A DNA stretch of 64,000 bases from Leifsonia shinshuensis (GTDB taxonomy: Bacteria > Actinomycetota > Actinomycetes > Actinomycetales > Microbacteriaceae). The notes under the pieces are model-generated. The model was not told the origin of the DNA and searched no databases. It worked only from the letters and a program-made list of their open reading frames with translations. Positions 42,749 to 51,354 of the stretch are shown here, piece by piece. Both the position numbers and the translations under genes were made by a program. The stretch covers positions 806,001 through 870,000 of the forward strand of contig NZ_JAHHZQ010000002.1 of the NCBI RefSeq assembly GCF_022606355.1, in the 5' to 3' direction. Within the stretch, counting starts at the first letter, position 1. Each line of letters starts with the position of its first letter.

Positions 42749-43501
42749 GTGAACACCGCTGCAGACGTCCAGCAGGCCCTCGCCGCCGTCGCCGACCCGG
42801 ACGATGCGGTCTTCCTTCAGCGTTTCTTCAAGACAGGCCCCGGCGAGTACGGCGAAGGGGACGTGTTCCTCGGCGTGCGCGTGCCGCAGACGAGGACGGT
42901 CGCCAAACGGTTCGCAGGCCTCCCTCTGACCGAGGTGCGGCGGCTGCTCGACAGCCCTGTGCACGAGCATCGCCTGGCCGGCCTCGTCATCCTGAACGCC
43001 GCCTTCGCCCGGGCGAGCAGTGCGCGTCATCGCGACGAATCGGAGCGCACCCGCCTGGCCGACTTCTACGTCAGGGCGGTGCGTGACGGCCGGGTGAACA
43101 ACTGGGATCTCGTCGACTCCTCCGCCGAGTACGTCCTCGGCGCCTACCTGGTGGACCGCCCGCGCGACCTGCTCGACCAACTCGCCTCCAGCGCTGTGCT
43201 CTGGGAGCGCCGGGTCGCCGTGCTCTCGACGTTCGCGTTCCTCAAGGAGGGCGACGCCTCCACGACGCTGGCGCTCTCCGCGCGGCTGCTCGACGACCCG
43301 GAGGATCTGATGCACAAAGCGGTCGGATGGATGCTGCGCGAGACGGGCAAGCGGGTCGACCGTGGACTGCTCCTCGGCTTTCTCGACAGCTATGCCGCCC
43401 GGATGCCGCGCACGATGCTCTCGTACGCGACCGAGCACCTCGACGCGCAGACCCGCGCCGCGTATCGCGCGGTACCGAGAGCGGTGCGACAGCACCGCTA
43501 G
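42749..43501 (+). CDS. alkD: AlkD-like DNA alkylation repair protein
   Basis: A 250-residue all-helical HEAT-like repeat protein of the AlkC/AlkD glycosylase family, which excises positively charged alkylpurines (3-methyladenine, 7-methylguanine) without base flipping. Family features: FFKTGPGEYGEGDVFLGVRV near the N-terminus, HEHRLAGLVIL, VNNWDLVDSSAEYVLG (the Trp and Asp of the active site) and ERRVAVLSTFAFLKEG. The late segment HKAVGWMLRETGKRV is also typical. GTG start, leaderless. Converges on the small repeat protein gene. Confidence 0.9.
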   Translation: MNTAADVQQALAAVADPDDAVFLQRFFKTGPGEYGEGDVFLGVRVPQTRTVAKRFAGLPLTEVRRLLDSPVHEHRLAGLVILNAAFARASSARHRDESERTRLADFYVRAVRDGRVNNWDLVDSSAEYVLGAYLVDRPRDLLDQLASSAVLWERRVAVLSTFAFLKEGDASTTLALSARLLDDPEDLMHKAVGWMLRETGKRVDRGLLLGFLDSYAARMPRTMLSYATEHLDAQTRAAYRAVPRAVRQHR

Positions 43502-43513
43502 GGGCGGCCGGCG

Positions 43514-43777
43514 TCAGCCGTCGCCGGGCCGCAACGCCGGCGAGCCGGGGGACTCGCGCCGCACTGCTTCGGTCTCGCGATCGGTGCCGGGACTGTACGT
43601 GCGACTCTGAGCGGCTCGCTCCGCGTCGTCCGACGGCTCCGCGTCGTCCGACGGCTCCGCGTCGTCCGACGGCTCCGCGTCGCCCGACGGCTCCGCATCG
43701 TCCGACGGCACCGCGCTCTCGCCCGCGGTCCCGGTCTCATCGCGCCCGGACGCCCGGTGCCGCGCGTGCGAGCTCAT
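43514..43777 (-). CDS. Small disordered protein with SDDAEP repeats
   Basis: An 87-residue acidic, low-complexity protein: SSHARHRASGRDETGTAGES is followed by five hexapeptide repeats (PSDDAE/PSGDAE) and a charged tail. The ATG overlaps the stop of the SRPBCC gene by 4 bp, which supports translation. No fold, signal or membrane segment is predicted by eye. It may be a solubility or interaction tail-like partner of the SRPBCC protein. An alternative is that the frame is spurious, since the repeat itself keeps frames open. Confidence 0.45.
   Translation of the reverse strand: MSSHARHRASGRDETGTAGESAVPSDDAEPSGDAEPSDDAEPSDDAEPSDDAERAAQSRTYSPGTDRETEAVRRESPGSPALRPGDG
43623..43712. repeat. 18-bp tandem repeat, five units
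   Basis: Five head-to-tail copies of GCGTCGTCCGACGGCTCC; the first three are identical and the last two carry one and two changes. They encode the hexapeptide repeats of the small protein on the minus strand. Slippage-prone, so copy number probably varies between strains. Confidence 0.9.
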
Positions 43778-44241
43778 GAGCGATCGCCCGGATCGACCTC
43801 GCCCCGCCACGACCCGGTCTCGACGGGCTGGTCCTCGATGTAGGTCTTGAAGTTGTGGAGGTCCTTCATGACCGCGTGGTCGTCGACGCCGAGCACGGCG
43901 CCGGCCTTCTCGAGCACGCTTCCCGGCGTCCAGTCGAATTGAACGGTCACACGCGTGGAGGTGTCGGAGAGCCGGTGGAACGTCACCACGCCGGCGTGCG
44001 CGACATCGCCGGCCACACTCTTCCACGCGATCCGCTCGTCCGGATGCTGCTCGGTGATGACCGTGTCGAACTCGCGGGTGGCGCCGCCGATCGTGACGCG
44101 CCAATGGTTGGTGGTGTCGTCGACCTGGCGGATCTCGTCGACCTCCTCCAAGAATCGCGGGAAGCTCTCGAGCTGCGTCCACTGGTTGTAAGCGGTCGTC
44201 ACGGGGACGTCGACGTCGATGCTCTCGGTCACTGCGGCCAT
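43774..44241 (-). CDS. SRPBCC-family (polyketide cyclase/dehydrase-like) protein
   Basis: A 155-residue START/Bet v1-like protein. Typical elements: ESIDVDVPVTTAYNQWTQLE (first strand and helix of the fold), FPRFLEEVDEIRQVD, EQHPDERIAWKSV, GVVTFHRLSDTSTRVTVQFD and the long C-terminal helix DDHAVMKDLHNFKTYIED. The fold binds hydrophobic ligands in a deep cavity; many actinobacterial members lack catalytic residues and their ligands are unknown. Its stop overlaps the start of the acidic repeat protein. The AraC gene downstream on the same strand is separate, upstream in transcription and ~100 bp away. Confidence 0.85.
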   Translation of the reverse strand: MAAVTESIDVDVPVTTAYNQWTQLESFPRFLEEVDEIRQVDDTTNHWRVTIGGATREFDTVITEQHPDERIAWKSVAGDVAHAGVVTFHRLSDTSTRVTVQFDWTPGSVLEKAGAVLGVDDHAVMKDLHNFKTYIEDQPVETGSWRGEVDPGDRS

Positions 44242-44347
44242 GATTCGGCTCCTTTCATCGCTGACGACTGATTCGCCGGCGACGCTAGGCCCGCCTCCGC
44301 CGGCGATCGAGGGGTCGACAGGGGCGCAGGTTGGTGGGAGTGGCCTT

Positions 44348-45286
44348 CTAGATCCCGGCTCGTCCCGAGCGGTAGGCGCGCGGGGTCGTCCCGAAATGGT
44401 GGGCGAACTGCCGGCTGAACCGGGCGGCGTCGGTGTAGCCCCAGCGGGCCGCGATCTCGGCGATCTTCAGGCCGGCGAGGGCGGAGTCGGCGAGGTCCCG
44501 CTTGCAGTTCTCGAGGCGGCGCGCTCGGATCCAGGCGGCGGCCGTCGTCTCGTGCGTTTCGAAGAGTGCATGGAGTTTGCGGGGTGAGACGAAGTGCTTC
44601 GCGGCGATCTCGGTGACCGTCAAGCCGGGACGGTGCAGGTGGGAGTCGATGTACTCGAGGATCGACGCGAGCAGCCCGTCGCCAGAATCGGAGGCGGTGG
44701 CGGTCTCCGCGCTGGTCTCGGCCAGCGCGGCGGAGACCAGGTCGATCATCCCTCGAATCACCCGGGAGCCGACAGCGTCGTCGATGGAGTTGAGCGAACC
44801 GACGAGCTGCCGCGCGAAGGGCTGGACGAGCTGGATGGCCGGACGGCCCCGATCGAGCGCGACGCCCGAGAGGTCATCGAGCGTGGTCGGGGGGAGGCCG
44901 AGTTCGTGTGCGGGAGCGAGGAAGGTGAGTGCTTCGGTGCCCTGGTTCTCTGTCAGCGCGGGGGAATCGAAGTTGTACACCGACACGTCACCCGGCCGCA
45001 GGACCGCCGTGCGGTCGTGCTGGCTGAAGCGGGTCTCGCCGGCGAGCTGGATGTGCACCATCTGGAGACCTCGACCGTCGCCCGCGGCGGCTCCGCTCCC
45101 GCTTGTCTCGAGCGAGTGCGCGGAGCACACCGCCGTCGCGATCCCGTAGCCGCCCAGATTGCGCGACGCGAACGCGGACGCGAACGTCACAGGGCTCGTC
45201 GTGCGGACGGTGATCGGCCACGGCTCTCTGCTGAACTGCTCGCGGTAGCCGTCGAACCGTGTGTGGTGACGAGGAGTGTCCTCCAT
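44348..45286 (-). CDS. AraC-family regulator 1 (flanks SDR/surface protein pair)
   Basis: A 312-residue transcription factor. The N-terminal cupin-like sensor domain contains VHIQLAGETRFSQHDRTAVL and RPGDVSVYNFDSP, the AraC_binding_2 type. The C-terminal two helix-turn-helix motifs are LTVTEIAAKHFVSPRKLHAL and IAEIAARWGYTDAARFSRQF, followed by the conserved FGTTPRAYR. ATG 45286 has GGGAGG 5 nt upstream, so the in-frame ATG at 45328 is not needed. It is divergent from the SDR gene at 45432, across an AT-rich 145-bp region, and is likely to regulate it and itself. It is paralogous to the AraC gene at 49314-50330. Confidence 0.88.
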   Translation of the reverse strand: MEDTPRHHTRFDGYREQFSREPWPITVRTTSPVTFASAFASRNLGGYGIATAVCSAHSLETSGSGAAAGDGRGLQMVHIQLAGETRFSQHDRTAVLRPGDVSVYNFDSPALTENQGTEALTFLAPAHELGLPPTTLDDLSGVALDRGRPAIQLVQPFARQLVGSLNSIDDAVGSRVIRGMIDLVSAALAETSAETATASDSGDGLLASILEYIDSHLHRPGLTVTEIAAKHFVSPRKLHALFETHETTAAAWIRARRLENCKRDLADSALAGLKIAEIAARWGYTDAARFSRQFAHHFGTTPRAYRSGRAGI

Positions 45287-45431
45287 GAAACCTCCCAGTC
45301 GTCGTGATCCCGCCTCATGAAATATCACCGTGTAGATTTATATAGCAAAGATCCGCGTCGGTGACAAGGGCGCCCCCCACGCCCTCTGGGGGTCTCCGAC
45401 CAGCACGCCAGCGACCTGGGATGATGGAGCA
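45287..45431. promoter_or_regulatory. AT-rich divergent promoter region, AraC 1 / SDR
   Basis: About 145 bp containing the AT-rich stretch 45317-45352, unusual in this GC-rich window, with TATATA-like -10 possibilities on the minus strand. A likely AraC binding region. Confidence 0.4.
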
Positions 45432-46328
45432 ATGGCGAGAACCGTTCGTGGCGCGCGCGTACTGATAACCGGCGCAGCCTCCGGCATGGGGCGGCTCTAT
45501 GCAGAGCGCGCCGTGCGAGAAGGCGCCAAAGCCGTCGTCCTCTGGGACCGGGACTCCACAGGACTCACGCGGCTCACCGACCGGCTTCGAGCGGAGGTCC
45601 TGACCGGCCGGACCGCGACCGCCTGGGGTGCACCGGCAGGGTCGCCGAGTTCGGCGAACGGGAGATCGGGCACGAGCATCCACCCCTACGCCCTCGACCT
45701 GGGCGAGCTCGGCGGCATCGCCCAGGCGGCCCAGTCGGTGCGCAAGGAGCTCGGCGGCATCGACGTGTTGATCAACAACGCCGGGATCGTGCGCGGCAAG
45801 TACTTCTGGGAGCACGACAACGGAGACGACACCCGCGCGACCATGCAGGTCAACGCCCTGGCGCCGATGTACACGACCCGCGAGTTCCTGCCCGCGATGA
45901 TCGCAAGCTCCCGCGAAGCGCGCATCGTCAACATCGCGTCGGCGGCCGGTACGCTCGCCAACCCGCGCATGAGCGTCTACGCAGCCAGCAAGTGGGCCGT
46001 GATCGGCTGGAGCGACAGCCTCCGTATCGAGCTCGAGCAGCAGGGGTTCGGGCACGTCAAGGTCACGACGGTCGCGCCGAGCTACATCGACACGGGGATG
46101 TTCGAGGGGGTGCGCGGCCCGCTCCTCACACCGGTGCTGACCCCGGAGTACGTGGTCGACCGCGTCTGGAGGGCGATGCTCGCGGGCAAGCCGATGCTGA
46201 TGCTCCCGTGGTCCGTCGGGTTGGCCAAGACCCTCAAGGGGATCCTGCCCGTGCGGGTGTGGGACGTGCTGGCCGACCGCGTCTTCGGCGTCTACAGCTC
46301 GATGGACGAGTTCACCGGCCGCGACTAG
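45432..46328 (+). CDS. Classical SDR-family oxidoreductase
   Basis: A 298-residue short-chain dehydrogenase with all motifs: LITGAASGMGRLYAERAV (TGxxxGxG), DVLINNAGI (NNAG), IVNIASAAGTLANPRMSVYA with catalytic Ser, YAASK with Tyr and Lys, and the PSYIDTGMF loop. A ~25-residue insertion rich in Gly/Ser (AWGAPAGSPSSANGRSG) interrupts the region after the second strand. The C-terminus has a helix pair PMLMLPWSVGLAKTLKGILP similar to membrane-associated lipid-metabolising SDRs (17-beta-HSD or acyl-glycerone type). Divergent from AraC 1 and probably under its control. Confidence 0.88.
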   Translation: MARTVRGARVLITGAASGMGRLYAERAVREGAKAVVLWDRDSTGLTRLTDRLRAEVLTGRTATAWGAPAGSPSSANGRSGTSIHPYALDLGELGGIAQAAQSVRKELGGIDVLINNAGIVRGKYFWEHDNGDDTRATMQVNALAPMYTTREFLPAMIASSREARIVNIASAAGTLANPRMSVYAASKWAVIGWSDSLRIELEQQGFGHVKVTTVAPSYIDTGMFEGVRGPLLTPVLTPEYVVDRVWRAMLAGKPMLMLPWSVGLAKTLKGILPVRVWDVLADRVFGVYSSMDEFTGRD

Positions 46329-46491
46329 CCGTCCGAGGCCGCAGGGCCGCCGAAATTGTCGTTTCGTGCACGCGTGCCGAGGCCGACTTGTATTTGCGTG
46401 CACGGTCCGCGGGAATCGCGCCTCCCGGCTTCCCACGGCCACCAGTCTGTTCGAGCGGGCCGAGATCGCCCGCTCTCTCGGAAGGCTGGAA

Positions 46492-49317
46492 ATGAAACGA
46501 ATCGGTAAGCGGCTCACTGCAGGTCTGGCGTTCGCGGTCGCCAGCGGCTTCACTCTCGGCGGACTCATCGCCGTCAGCCCGGGGACGTCGACGGCGGCGG
46601 TGCCGCAGGACCCCTCCGCGATCGAGTGGGAGACCAGGACTGGTCTGTTCAACGGGATCTACAGCAATGTCCGTCTCGACGTGGAGCGCCTCGAGCGCGC
46701 ACACGAGGGCATCACCATCCCCAGGCTGCGAGGCGCCGACGGCCTGCCGATCGAGGGCGTCCCCCACTTCTTCCTCGGCAAGGATCCGGCGACCGGACGC
46801 TACCTTCCCTCGACCATCCTCGTGTGCATCGACATGCTGCACGTCAACTACCAGGTCCCCGATGGCTCGAAGTTCTTCGACCTGGCGATCCTGGTCCCGC
46901 GCGAGACAGCCGTCGGGATCTCGCACGTGCTCAACGCAGGACTCCAGCTGGCGAAGGACGAGGGGCTCCGCATCGCCACGGACGGATCCCGGCCGCTGAC
47001 GTTCTCGACCGATGAAGCGTCGGACATCATGCTCGCTGCGCAGCTCAAGGCCTGGCACCTGTTCGCACGGGACAACATCGCGCAGCCGCTTCCCAAGCTG
47101 GAGTTGAGCGATTTCTCCGTCGACAAGCGTGTCACCCCCGCCGGCGGCGGTCCCTCGGAGCTGGTCGCGAACGTCGACCTGACAGATCAGTTCGCCCAGA
47201 TCGACGAGCTCGTCCGCCGATACGGCGCGGCCCCCGCCTTCACCGCTGCTCCCGTCCAGCTGGGCGGTCCGGTCACGACCCTGACCGACCCCACGGCCCT
47301 GGGCGGGTTCGAGCTCGAGGTCGACCCGGAGGCGTCGACGCCCGGCTACGACCGCTACGTCACGGTGGAGACCGGCTCCGGGAGGATCGAGATCTCGCGG
47401 GCTCGGCCGGTCGATCGGCCGCTCACGATCGGTTTCCGCAAGAAGTTCGCGCACGGGCTCGGAGCAGACGGGTTCGCTTCGGGAGTTCGAGCAGCCAACG
47501 ACCAGATCAAGACCGTGCTGGCCAACGTCTTTGCCGAAGCGTTCTCCCTCCCGATCGAGCCGGACGGTGGAGCCGTGCTGGTGCGCAAGAGCGATGTGGA
47601 GGGGAACGCGCTGGACGACGCGGAGTTCACGCTGTACGACTCGACGGGGATGACCGCCGCCCACGACGCGTGGGGGCGTCCGCTCGTCGGCAGCACCGGG
47701 GCGGACGGGCATGGCCTGCTGCAGTTCGCCGACGTGCCGGCCGGCCGCTACCTCCTCGTGGAGACGCGCGCCCCTGACGGATACCGGGTGGACCCGACGC
47801 CCCGGGAGATCACGGTCACCCCCGGTGCCCAGGTCGCGGCAGCGGGCGGCAAGCCGATCGTGAACACCCGGCTGACCGGCGAGCTCGAGATCCACAAGTC
47901 GAACGGAGTCACCGTGTTGCGGCCGGGCGAGCTGACCACGTTCGAGATCGCCATCGCCAACCGATCGGCGTACACAGAACCGGTCGACGCCGTCATCGAA
48001 GACGTTCTCCCGGACGGCCTGCGTTTCGTCTCAGCGGACCACGGCGGGGTCTACGACGCGGAGACCCGGATGGTCAGCTGGAACGTCGGGCCGGTCGGCG
48101 GCACTCCGATCGTCGTCTCGGTGACCGCTCGCGTCGAGGATTCGGTGGCTCCCGGCACGACCATCGCCAACCGCGCGACCGTCACGCTCGACGGGGTCTG
48201 CCCCGGGCACGACGACATCGAAGCGTGCCAGGCCGTCGACACCGACGTCGTCCCCGCGCTGGTGCTGATGAAGTCCAACGGGACCGATGTCGGGCTCCCT
48301 GACGGGACGACCGCGTACGAGCTCACCGTCGTGAACACGTCGTCGGCCGCCGCCCCGGATGTCGTCATCGTGGACTCGCTTCCCGAGGAGCTCAGCTTCG
48401 TGGCCGCGGATTCGCACGGCCACTATGCTCCCGACGATCACGAGATCACCTGGAGGCTCGGAACGCTGGCGGCGGGGGAGCAGCGCTCCGTGCGAGTGAT
48501 CGCCTGGGTCGATGACCGGGTCGGACCGGGATCCGAGATCGTCAACATCGCATCGGTGTCCAGCGCGGGCGTGTGCTCCGACAGCGCGACCTCCGCCGAC
48601 GAGCCGTCGACGCCGGGCGAGGCGCCGCGCTCGAAGTGCAGCGCGAAAGACATCGACCGGGTTCCCGCGGTCTCGATCACCAAAGACGACGGCAGGACCA
48701 CGGTGCTCGCGGGCGAGCGGCTCGACTACCGCATCGTGGCTGCGAACACCTCCGACGTCACAGCACCCGACGTGATCGTGATCGATCACCTGCCGTTCTC
48801 GGTGTCCTTCGTCGAGTCGAGCGTGCCGCTCGCCGACATCTCCACCGCGTCTGTGCTGCACTGGGATCTCGGCGACCTCGCTGCGGGGGAGTCGCGGGAG
48901 ATCATCGTCTCGGTCGTCGTCGACGAGCACGCGCTGCCGGGAACGGCGATCGTGAACACGGCCATGATCAGTGCGGCGGGAGTGTGCGTCGACGATCCGA
49001 CGACCGAAGTGGACGAGTGCACCGCGGCCGACGAGGACATCGTCGTTACGCCATCGGTTCCGGACGAGGAGGAGCCGGGGGTTCCGGCGACTCCGGTCGA
49101 TGCGGAGAAGCCGGCGACTCCGGTCGTGGAGGAGGGCGCCGACGTGAGCGGAGCGGCGGCGAGCCCTGGGCGCGTCCACGCCACCGGGCGACTGGCCGAC
49201 ACCGGCCACAACCTGCAGACAGTCCTCAAACTGGGTGGGCTTGCCGTGGCGCTCCTGGTGACGGCCGGGGCGAACACGCTCGCGCACCGTCGGCGCCGCC
49301 TCCGGCGCTCGGCCTAA
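46492..49317 (+). CDS. LAxTG-anchored surface protein with Cna_B and DUF11 domains
   Basis: A 941-residue cell-wall protein. Signal peptide 1-36 (RLTAGLAFAVASGFTLGGLI). An N-terminal ~320-residue domain I do not recognise (PHFFLGKDPATGRYLPSTIL, LKAWHLFARDNIAQPLPKLE). A SpaA/Cna_B domain (about 350-460; GAVLVRKSDVEGNALDDAEF, ADVPAGRYLLVETRAPDGYR) is followed by three DUF11 repeats (ELEIHKSNGVTVLRPGELTT, VLMKSNGTDVGLPDG, VSITKDDGRTTVLAGERLDY). A Pro/Glu spacer leads to RLADTGHN, a hydrophobic helix and RRRRLRRSA. Cna_B domains form isopeptide bonds in pilins. ATG with GGAAGG upstream. It overlaps the convergent AraC 2 stop codon. Confidence 0.85.
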   Translation: MKRIGKRLTAGLAFAVASGFTLGGLIAVSPGTSTAAVPQDPSAIEWETRTGLFNGIYSNVRLDVERLERAHEGITIPRLRGADGLPIEGVPHFFLGKDPATGRYLPSTILVCIDMLHVNYQVPDGSKFFDLAILVPRETAVGISHVLNAGLQLAKDEGLRIATDGSRPLTFSTDEASDIMLAAQLKAWHLFARDNIAQPLPKLELSDFSVDKRVTPAGGGPSELVANVDLTDQFAQIDELVRRYGAAPAFTAAPVQLGGPVTTLTDPTALGGFELEVDPEASTPGYDRYVTVETGSGRIEISRARPVDRPLTIGFRKKFAHGLGADGFASGVRAANDQIKTVLANVFAEAFSLPIEPDGGAVLVRKSDVEGNALDDAEFTLYDSTGMTAAHDAWGRPLVGSTGADGHGLLQFADVPAGRYLLVETRAPDGYRVDPTPREITVTPGAQVAAAGGKPIVNTRLTGELEIHKSNGVTVLRPGELTTFEIAIANRSAYTEPVDAVIEDVLPDGLRFVSADHGGVYDAETRMVSWNVGPVGGTPIVVSVTARVEDSVAPGTTIANRATVTLDGVCPGHDDIEACQAVDTDVVPALVLMKSNGTDVGLPDGTTAYELTVVNTSSAAAPDVVIVDSLPEELSFVAADSHGHYAPDDHEITWRLGTLAAGEQRSVRVIAWVDDRVGPGSEIVNIASVSSAGVCSDSATSADEPSTPGEAPRSKCSAKDIDRVPAVSITKDDGRTTVLAGERLDYRIVAANTSDVTAPDVIVIDHLPFSVSFVESSVPLADISTASVLHWDLGDLAAGESREIIVSVVVDEHALPGTAIVNTAMISAAGVCVDDPTTEVDECTAADEDIVVTPSVPDEEEPGVPATPVDAEKPATPVVEEGADVSGAAASPGRVHATGRLADTGHNLQTVLKLGGLAVALLVTAGANTLAHRRRRLRRSA

Positions 49318-50330
49318 GCCAGCACGTGTGCGGGCGGTGGGACCGGACTCGGGCTCACCGCCTTCACGCGGGTGCGATGCGAGAGGTCGAGGGCGGGCGT
49401 CCCCGAGTGTCCTGTCCGGAACGCTCGCGGGGATGCGCCGAACCGGTCGGTGAACGCGCGGCTGAAGTGCGCGGCGTCCTTGAAGCCCCAGCGTGCGGCG
49501 ATCTGGGCGATCGTGAGGCCGGCGAAAGCGGAGTCGACGAGTTCGCGTCGGCAGTGGTGGAGGCGGCGAGAACGCACCCACGCCGCGACCGTGGTGTCCA
49601 GCACCTCGAAAAGGGAGTGCAGCTTGCGTGCCGACATGAAGTTGGCGGCGGCGATCTCGCCGACGGAGAGGTCGGGTCGCGACAGGTTCTCCTCGACGTA
49701 GTGCAGGACGGCATCCAGTTCCACGCGCCCGGCGGTGTGCCCGGTCTCTCGACCGGTCTCGATGACGATGGCGCCGAGCATGTGGATCGCAGCATCCACC
49801 ATCCGCGCCTCCACACCGGAGCCGCCCGCCTCCATGGCGCTGCCGAGGTGCCGGGCGAGTGGGGCCACCGCCCCGACCAGCGGGCGCTCCCGATCCAGCC
49901 GGACGCCGATCAGGTCGTCGATCAGGGTCTCTTGCACCTGTAGTTCGCTCGTCGGTGCGCGGAGGATCAGGGACTCTCCGCCGTGGTCGAGCGAGAACGG
50001 TCGGGCGGAGCTGTAGAGCGCGATGTCCCCCGGCCGCAGGACCGCCGTCCGGCCGTTCTGCACGAGCGTGCTCGAACCCTCGAGCTGCACGTGGATCATC
50101 CGCGTCGAGCTCAGCTCACCGGCCTCGGCATCGTTCGACGCCGGGACGACGTGCTGGACCGTGTGGTCGCTGCCGGCGAAGTGGTTGACCGCGATGTCGC
50201 CGACGCGTCGGCCATCCATGAGCAGCGAGAACGTCTGCTCGCTCGAGGATGAGCCGATGAGGCCGAGCGGCGCGTCACGAACCCTGCGCCGGAACTGATC
50301 GAACGAGACGAGGCGGTCTTCGGCATCCAT
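49314..50330 (-). CDS. AraC-family regulator 2, paralogue of AraC 1
   Basis: A 338-residue regulator with the same two-part layout as AraC 1: sensor segment MIHVQLEGSSTLVQNGRTAV plus RPGDIALYSSARP, and helix-turn-helix motifs LSVGEIAAANFMSARKLHSL and IAQIAARWGFKDAAHFSRAF, then FGASPRAFR. The last ~30 residues are a Pro/Ser-rich extension. It converges on the surface-protein gene and the two stop codons overlap by 4 bp, so antisense interference between them is possible. Both AraC genes enclose the SDR and surface-protein genes, which suggests a local duplication with control of that pair. Confidence 0.85.
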   Translation of the reverse strand: MDAEDRLVSFDQFRRRVRDAPLGLIGSSSSEQTFSLLMDGRRVGDIAVNHFAGSDHTVQHVVPASNDAEAGELSSTRMIHVQLEGSSTLVQNGRTAVLRPGDIALYSSARPFSLDHGGESLILRAPTSELQVQETLIDDLIGVRLDRERPLVGAVAPLARHLGSAMEAGGSGVEARMVDAAIHMLGAIVIETGRETGHTAGRVELDAVLHYVEENLSRPDLSVGEIAAANFMSARKLHSLFEVLDTTVAAWVRSRRLHHCRRELVDSAFAGLTIAQIAARWGFKDAAHFSRAFTDRFGASPRAFRTGHSGTPALDLSHRTRVKAVSPSPVPPPAHVLA

Positions 50331-50396
50331 CGTGACTGGTGACTCTCTTGTTGCCGAGACCTGCGGGCCGGTAGCGGAACCCGGCCATATCTCAGA

Positions 50397-50409
50397 TCTC
50401 GAATCGAGA
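50397..50409. promoter_or_regulatory. Inverted repeat upstream of AraC 2
   Basis: TCTCGA-A-TCGAGA, a perfect 6-1-6 palindrome in an AT-richer stretch, about 70 bp before the AraC 2 start. Possible autoregulatory operator or the 3' hairpin of the ABC operon. Confidence 0.35.
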
Positions 50410-50451
50410 ATCTAGCAGATCAGCGCGACGGGCGCGAGAGCTGTGGTGCTG

Positions 50452-51348
50452 TCACGCCCAGCGGCGGTTCGCCCACCGTTCGAAGAGTCCGACGAGCGAG
50501 TCGGTGAGCTTGCCGAGGATCGCCAGCAGGATGATCGCGAGGAACAGCCGGTCGGTGCGCCCGTTGTTCTGCGAGTCGCTGAGCAGGAATCCGAGCCCCA
50601 TCGAGGACGCGATCAGCTCGGCTGCCACCAGGAACAGCCACGCCTGGGCCAGCGCGAGCCGGAGCCCCGAGATGACGGCAGGGAGCACAGACGGGAGCTG
50701 GACCGTGGTGAAGAGGCGCACGCCGCCGAGGCCGAACGCCCGCCCGGCCTCCACCAGTTGACGATCGACGTGCCGAAGAGCCGCGGCCACCGTGGTGTAC
50801 ACCGGGAAGAACGCGCCGATGGCGATGAGGATGATCTTGGAGTCCTCGCCGATCCTGAACCAGAGGATCAGCAGCGGAACCCAGGCCAGCGACGGCACCG
50901 CCCGGATGGCGCCGAGGGTCGGGCTGAACAGGATGTCGCCCAGACGGGACAGCCCGACGACGGCGCCGAAGGCCAGGCCGAGGGCCGCGCCGATCGCGAA
51001 TCCGATCAGCACGCGCTGCGTCGAGATCGCGACGTACAGCCCGAGGAGGCCGCGCTGCGCGAGATCGACGGCTGCCTCCACGACCATCGTGGGTGTGGGC
51101 AGCTGCGAGGAGGTGAACGCTCCCGAGGTCGACGTGAGCTGCCAGATGACGAGCAGCGCGACGGGGATGAGCGCGCCCCCGACCACGCGCACCCAGCGGC
51201 GCGACAGGAACGGCGTACGGCCGCCGGCCGTGGGCGGCGCGGGCTCGCGCGGGGTCTCGCGTGCCACCGAGGTCGCGGCGAGACCCTCGCCCGGGCCGCC
51301 GACGACGATCAACGGCCCGTCGCTGTCTGGAGCGTTCTGGTACGACAA
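50452..51348 (-). CDS. ABC transporter permease, sulfonate/nitrate/taurine type
   Basis: A 298-residue BPD-type permease of the SsuC/TauC family. After a ~55-residue Pro/Gly-rich cytoplasmic extension come six membrane helices (first ALIPVALLVIWQL). The EAA loop that contacts the ATPase is VEAGRAFGLGGVRLFTTVQL-like, followed by PSVLPAVISGLRLALAQAWL. The start is TTG at 51348, 6 nt after the binding-protein stop; starting further inside would trim only the non-conserved extension. Last gene of the three-gene operon ATPase, binding protein, permease. Confidence 0.85.
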   Translation of the reverse strand: MSYQNAPDSDGPLIVVGGPGEGLAATSVARETPREPAPPTAGGRTPFLSRRWVRVVGGALIPVALLVIWQLTSTSGAFTSSQLPTPTMVVEAAVDLAQRGLLGLYVAISTQRVLIGFAIGAALGLAFGAVVGLSRLGDILFSPTLGAIRAVPSLAWVPLLILWFRIGEDSKIILIAIGAFFPVYTTVAAALRHVDRQLVEAGRAFGLGGVRLFTTVQLPSVLPAVISGLRLALAQAWLFLVAAELIASSMGLGFLLSDSQNNGRTDRLFLAIILLAILGKLTDSLVGLFERWANRRWA

Positions 51349-51354
51349 GCGCGA

